8,277 nucleotides of DNA from BOG-1112 sp964635325. GTDB lineage: Bacteria > Bdellovibrionota_B > Oligoflexia > Oligoflexales > Bog-1112. Both the position numbers and the translations under genes were made by a program. The stretch covers positions 1 to 8,277 of the forward strand of contig CAZWOL010000086.1 of NCBI GenBank assembly GCA_964635325.1, written 5' to 3'. Below are positions 6,224 to 8,277 of the stretch, piece by piece; within the stretch, counting starts at the first letter, position 1, and each line of letters starts with the position of its first letter. Below the pieces are notes generated by a model. It did no database searches. It was not told the origin of the DNA and saw nothing but the letters and a program-made list of their open reading frames with translations.

Positions 6224-6822
6224 TCTTTTTGCTCACCAGACTCACGGATAGTGATTTCTTTAGAGGTTTTGCCAGAACCAGAGCCAAGCTTTTCGATTTG
6301 CTCGATGAGCGGCATACCTTCCAAAACCTTACCGAAGACAACGTGGTGTCCATCAAGCCACGGTGTTGGGACAGTTGTAATGAAAAACTGGGAGCCATTG
6401 GTATTACGGCCCGCATTAGCCATACTGAGAAGTCCTGGCTTGGTGTGTTGGAGTTTGAAATTTTCGTCTTCAAACTTGGCTCCGTAGATGCTTTCGCCTC
6501 CGGTTCCGTTATGGTTGGTAAAATCTCCACCTTGCAACATGAACTTTGGAATAACGCGATGGAACTTGCTTCCCTTATAGCTCAAAGGAATACCGCTTTT
6601 AGTTTTGCCTTTTTCACCAGTGCAGAGTGCACGGAAATTTTCTGCAGTCTTGGGCACATCATTTCCAAAGAGACCCATAACAATGCGACCTGCTGGTTTG
6701 GAATCGATATCGACTTCGAAGAAAACCTTCTTGGTCACCTTTGGTTCGGCAGCTCCACCCCCTTCATTAGCAACCATCGTCGCAGCAAACGGAAACAGTA
6801 GGAAACTCCAAAATTTTTTCAT
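6220..6822 (-). CDS. Exported cyclophilin-type peptidyl-prolyl cis-trans isomerase, eukaryotic-like
   Basis: Cyclophilins catalyse cis-trans isomerisation of Xaa-Pro bonds. This 200-residue protein has a signal peptide (MKKFWSFLLFPFAATMVA), a short Gly/Ala-rich spacer, and a full domain at about 31-195. Catalytic and ligand residues are all present by comparison with human cyclophilin A: R89, F94, M95 and Q97 in HRVIPKFMLQGG, Q145 and F147 in GSQFFI, W155 in TPWLDG and H160 in HHVVFG. The loop CTGEKGKTKSG and the cyclosporin-contact Trp are typical of eukaryotic cyclophilins; E. coli-type enzymes are shorter here and lack that Trp. It should act in the periplasm or outside the cell. The ATG has AGGAG (6829-6833) six bases upstream. 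Its stop overlaps the stop of the convergent TolC-like gene. Family assignment is very secure; eukaryotic origin is inference. Confidence 0.95.
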   Translation of the reverse strand: MKKFWSFLLFPFAATMVANEGGGAAEPKVTKKVFFEVDIDSKPAGRIVMGLFGNDVPKTAENFRALCTGEKGKTKSGIPLSYKGSKFHRVIPKFMLQGGDFTNHNGTGGESIYGAKFEDENFKLQHTKPGLLSMANAGRNTNGSQFFITTVPTPWLDGHHVVFGKVLEGMPLIEQIEKLGSGSGKTSKEITIRESGEQKD

Positions 6823-6942
6823 AAAAAACTCCTGTAGACCATGACAATAACAAGTAAGCCGATAACCTACGTCAGAATGTTAGGAAGAGAAAGCAGAAAA
6901 ATCTCAAGAATAACTCGGTACAACCGAAGAGGAGGCGCCATC

Positions 6943-7422
6943 ATGAGGTTCGTCATGCTCTATCGCCAACATCTTGTCACCAATTTCAGCATTGGCTGCG
7001 CCTTAGAAGGGGCTGCCATCTACAATAATGTAGGGACGTCGATTGTTCACTTGAGCTTTGCAATTTCTTTCGCACTTGCGACGCTGTTGCTCAGTCCAGA
7101 TCTAGATCTATTTCAAAGCACCCCCAATCGCAACTGGGGCCTCTTGCGAATACTATGGTGGCCCTATACTCGCTTTTTTAGGCACCGAGGGTGGAGCCAT
7201 ATACCTATAGTGGGCTCACTCACACGCTTACTCTATATTGCACTTTGGATATGCATAACTCTAGCAAGTCGTGATGCGATCATCGGAAGTTCCATACTTT
7301 ATGGACAGCTGAATGATTTCGTAGGCTTCTTGCAAGAGAATAGCGAACTCTCTTGGACAGCTTTCGGAGCAGTTGTTGCCTCCGACATATCGCATCTCTT
7401 CGGAGACTGGCTTACATCTTAG
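6943..7422 (+). CDS. DUF2227-like putative metal-binding membrane protein
   Basis: The 159-residue product resembles the DUF2227 group, annotated as putative metal-binding and distantly like YdjM-type membrane-bound hydrolases; no reaction is established. Candidate metal ligands are H10, the SPDLD pair D53/D55, H81 and H86 in the HRGWSH motif, and D148, H151 and D155 in SDISHLFGDWL. WWPYTRFF just before HRGWSH also fits the group. Hydrophobic stretches at about 31-52 and 88-108 look like membrane segments. The ATG at 6943 is preferred to the longer upstream frame (ATG at 6841) because GGAGG at 6931-6935 lies seven bases before it and the family similarity begins at MRFVMLYRQH. The upstream 102 bases encode a basic stretch without family features. 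It is transcribed away from the cyclophilin and followed 95 bases later by the nuclease-like gene. Confidence 0.7.
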   Translation: MRFVMLYRQHLVTNFSIGCALEGAAIYNNVGTSIVHLSFAISFALATLLLSPDLDLFQSTPNRNWGLLRILWWPYTRFFRHRGWSHIPIVGSLTRLLYIALWICITLASRDAIIGSSILYGQLNDFVGFLQENSELSWTAFGAVVASDISHLFGDWLTS

Positions 7423-7454
7423 TAGCGTTGGTATTCAGAATTTTTCACACACCT

Positions 7455-7484
7455 TTCTCATCTACATTTGTTTACAAATATAAA
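7455..7484 (+). promoter_or_regulatory. Candidate promoter and palindromic operator before the nuclease-like gene
   Basis: TATAAA (7479-7484) is a good -10 match, with TTCTCA (7455-7460) as a weak -35 at 18 bases. A perfect dyad, ATTTGT (7466-7471) and ACAAAT (7474-7479) around a TT centre, fills the spacer and overlaps the first base of the -10. A repressor bound there would block transcription. The start would be near 7491, a short leader before the TTG at 7518. Confidence 0.35.
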
Positions 7485-7517
7485 AAGTACCTTAATCGCT
7501 AAACGAAGAGGTGGATC

Positions 7518-8144
7518 TTGCCAAACGCAATTCCTCGAATTGTGCGTATTGTGTTCGTGCTCGCTTTTGCAAACTCGGTATGGGCATCTGCCGATTTGGA
7601 GATCGTCATTGCTCGCTTGCAAAGAGAGGCTAGCTTTGATTTATCAACGACGGGACCTCTTTGTGAAAAACTCGCTCTCTATAAATTGCAAGAACGCTAC
7701 CCTTCAAAGGACTACAATATTCTTAGCAACATTTTGTATTATGATGGTCTAACCGTTGCTGGAGAGTTGGATGTACTTGTACTAAATAAAAAAAATCGAA
7801 TGGTTCATGTCATTGGAGAGGTAAAATGTCGACATAACCATGCAAAAGCTAAGAAAAAAGCTAACCAACAACTCGCACGCTTTGAATACTACATACGATC
7901 TCAAAAAGGACAAAAGCAGGACCCACGCAATAAATCTTGCAAAATTGAACTCAGCCATAACAACAAAGTCATTTCCCTTGCCTGCTCTGCCTTTAGCAAA
8001 ACACAATATCGTTACTACCACCCACAAACACAAAATTCTGATGATGTCGATGACATAGGATTTGAGATGAAAGAGATCGACACCATGCTAACACAAATGC
8101 AACGAGGAGCGGGTTTGATTGATGACTATGACGGTGAGCTTTGA
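7518..8144 (+). CDS. Exported PD-(D/E)XK nuclease-fold protein (TTG start)
   Basis: No named family is recognised, but residues 83-103 carry the PD-(D/E)XK signature: GELDVLVLN (E83, D85), about 15 residues, then GEVKCR with E101 and K103. E50 in the preceding helix and Q117/Q118 with Y124 in the following helix fit the fold's accessory positions. This fold is shared by restriction enzymes, Holliday-junction resolvases and repair nucleases, so DNA or RNA cleavage is likely but unproven. The start is TTG: GAGG (7508-7511) lies six bases upstream, and the first 23 residues form a signal peptide ending VWA before SADLE, which is lost if translation begins later. The region after the core is basic (KAKKKANQQ, RSQKGQKQ) and the C-terminus acidic (DDVDD, DDYDGEL). 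Its 208 residues suffice for a complete single-domain enzyme. Confidence 0.65.
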   Translation: MPNAIPRIVRIVFVLAFANSVWASADLEIVIARLQREASFDLSTTGPLCEKLALYKLQERYPSKDYNILSNILYYDGLTVAGELDVLVLNKKNRMVHVIGEVKCRHNHAKAKKKANQQLARFEYYIRSQKGQKQDPRNKSCKIELSHNNKVISLACSAFSKTQYRYYHPQTQNSDDVDDIGFEMKEIDTMLTQMQRGAGLIDDYDGEL

Positions 8145-8277
8145 ATCTGGAATAACGCCAACTCGGCAGCATTAATGAAACACCACAGCTTATTGATCCC
8201 TGCTTTAATAACTTCACTGCTTGTCATATATGGACCCACCTGGGAGTCAAGCAAAAGAATAGCGATTGACCTATGAT

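Noticed and set aside
6229..6801. A 190-codon plus-strand open frame opposite the cyclophilin gene
   Set aside because: It lies entirely antisense to a clearly real cyclophilin, has no ribosome binding site of note and no family features.
6915..6927. Small hairpin TCGGT-ACA-ACCGA before the DUF2227-like gene as a terminator or riboswitch
   Set aside because: The stem is only five base pairs, has no T-run, and sits just before the ribosome binding site; chance is likely.
8175..8270. A 31-codon frame starting MKHHSLLIP after the nuclease-like gene
   Set aside because: No ribosome binding site precedes it, the sequence has no recognisable feature, and a frame this short occurs often by chance.

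Overview
The window is about 8.3 kb of densely coding bacterial DNA of moderate GC. It looks like a Gram-negative bacterium: five of the eight genes begin with a Sec-type signal peptide, and one product resembles a TolC-family outer-membrane protein. A receiver-PilZ response regulator, a DUF2227-like membrane protein and a LigD polymerase remnant would fit Bdellovibrionota, Myxococcota or related environmental lineages. That placement is an inference of low confidence. No rRNA, tRNA, CRISPR array, transposase or phage gene was recognised.

Layout. Positions 1-1107 (minus) hold the N-terminal 369 residues of an exported ABC1/UbiB-like atypical kinase, cut by the window edge. A divergent intergenic region (1108-1294) leads to a REC-PilZ response regulator (1295-2044, plus). 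Convergent to it lies a secreted His/Gly-rich repeat protein (2103-2995, minus), interrupted by 100 Ns. The 55 bases on either side of the Ns are identical. Merging them restores one open frame of 245 codons, so the gap looks like an assembly artefact and not missing biology. A fructose-6-phosphate aldolase/transaldolase-like gene (3191-3838, plus) follows, then a decayed C-terminal fragment of a LigD-type polymerase domain (3876-4315, plus), truncated at its 5' end and frameshifted.

The right half has a 593-residue exported TolC-like protein (4442-6223, plus). It ends tail to tail with a signal-peptide-bearing cyclophilin of eukaryotic type (6220-6822, minus), and both stop codons lie in one CTAG. 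Divergent from the cyclophilin are a DUF2227-like membrane protein with an HRGWSH motif (6943-7422, plus) and an exported PD-(D/E)XK nuclease-like protein that starts with TTG (7518-8144, plus).

How they fit together. Gene order and strand switching do not suggest one long operon. The shared theme is the cell envelope: a periplasmic folding catalyst, a possible outer-membrane channel, a possible metal-binding secreted protein, and two enzyme-like proteins (kinase fold, nuclease fold) that carry export signals although most relatives are cytoplasmic. The best leads are the exported kinase with a changed KxGQ motif, the exported nuclease-like protein and the eukaryotic-type cyclophilin.
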